Below are positions 63,870-64,000 of a DNA stretch of 64,000 nucleotides, one piece after another; positions within the stretch are counted from its first letter, which is position 1, and the number at the start of each line of letters is the position of its first letter. Under the pieces are notes generated by a model. The model did not search any database and was not told the origin of the DNA. It saw only the letters and a program-made list of their open reading frames with translations. This DNA comes from PALSA-693 sp963834725 (GTDB taxonomy: Bacteria; Actinomycetota; Acidimicrobiia; Acidimicrobiales; Palsa-688). The position numbers and the translations under genes are program-made. The DNA is taken from positions 1,054,001 to 1,118,000 of the forward strand of contig CAWICN010000001.1 in NCBI GenBank assembly GCA_963834725.1. The letters are read 5' to 3'.

Positions 63870-64000
63870 TCCAAAGATGAGCGATGCGACGAGGTTGGCC
63901 GCTTTCGCTTGATCCCCACGCTCAACCTTCCGATTGAGGAACGCGAAAACTGTCGTCCCATCAGAGGACACCATCGTCCGCACCGACTGGCCGAGCAGCC
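63844..64000 (-). CDS. Z-family small protein, C-terminal part (runs off the right edge)
   Basis: Minus strand reads LLGQSVRTMVSSDGTTVFAF, then LNRKVERGDQAKAANLVASL and IFGSGPTRTGR, homologous to the second half of the 8474-8791 protein. It is convergent with, and overlaps by 26 bp, the integrase 3' end. N-terminus outside the window. Confidence 0.65.

Noticed and set aside
1..64000. CRISPR arrays, rRNA gen​es and complete tRNA genes
   Set aside because: Scanning both strands by eye, I saw no regularly spaced repeats, no rRNA signature stretches and no full cloverleaf; a dedicated search could still find an unusual tRNA.

Overview
The window is high-GC actinobacterial DNA (Actinomycetota; I cannot place it to class). 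The supporting signs are the ProRS N-terminus, the eukaryote-like IleRS with a G-V-H-H active-site motif, frequent GTG/TTG starts, leaderless-looking starts and 4-nt ATGA/GTGA gene overlaps. It is accessory DNA rather than a housekeeping locus: there are at least five insertion sequences, two integrase modules, two toxin-antitoxin loci, and many genes broken by single indels or cut short.

Layout. 0-5 kb: MazEF-like and MbcA/MbcT-like (Xre/RES) toxin-antitoxin loci, a nucleotidyltransferase and a secreted protein. 5-9 kb: ankyrin gene remnant, the C-terminal half of a tyrosine integrase, and a small gene pair split by an IS256-type element. 9-15 kb: sigma-like gene with an in-frame TGA, and a nucleoside hydrolase gene interrupted exactly by a 1.9-kb element that carries one unclassified ORF. 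15-20 kb: three-gene IS21-like element with an IS630 nested inside. 20-36 kb: aminoglycoside-phosphotransferase-fold (APH) kinases, class I methyltransferases, an APH(3')-like kinase, a PhyH oxygenase and an Erm-type rRNA methylase. 36-46 kb: sulfotransferase, HEAT protein, APH-GNAT chimera, broken dapD, sigma/GDP-mannose-dehydratase read-through ORF, IMPase, HIT protein, and a MerR-PP2C fusion interrupted by a 114-bp MITE-like insert. 46-59 kb: leucyl-, prolyl- and isoleucyl-tRNA synthetase genes interleaved with APH, methyltransferase and a chloramphenicol-phosphotransferase-like fragment, then rsgA and GNAT. 59-64 kb: IS256 remnant, broken methyltransferase and CTP-synthase-like amidotransferase, then excisionase, integrase and a convergent small gene like the one at 8.5 kb.

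How it may work together. Most recognisable cargo belongs to families that modify ribosome-targeting drugs (APH, GNAT, nucleotidyltransferases, CPT), modify rRNA (Erm) or act on translation itself (three aminoacyl-tRNA synthetases, RsgA). leuS and ileS each follow a short leader ORF rich in the cognate codons (CTT CTC CTT; ATC GTC ATT ATT) and an intrinsic-terminator-like hairpin, which is the form of ribosome-mediated attenuation sensing uncharged tRNA-Leu or tRNA-Ile. rsgA follows a strong-SD uORF and its own SD can pair into a hairpin. My main hypothesis is a translation-stress/resistance island with duplicate, starvation-sensing synthetases.

Caveat. More than twenty genes carry 1-2-nt indels or stops while long stretches nearby are clean. 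Sequencing/assembly error and real decay cannot be separated from one sequence. Function calls rest on motif recognition by eye, not on database searches.
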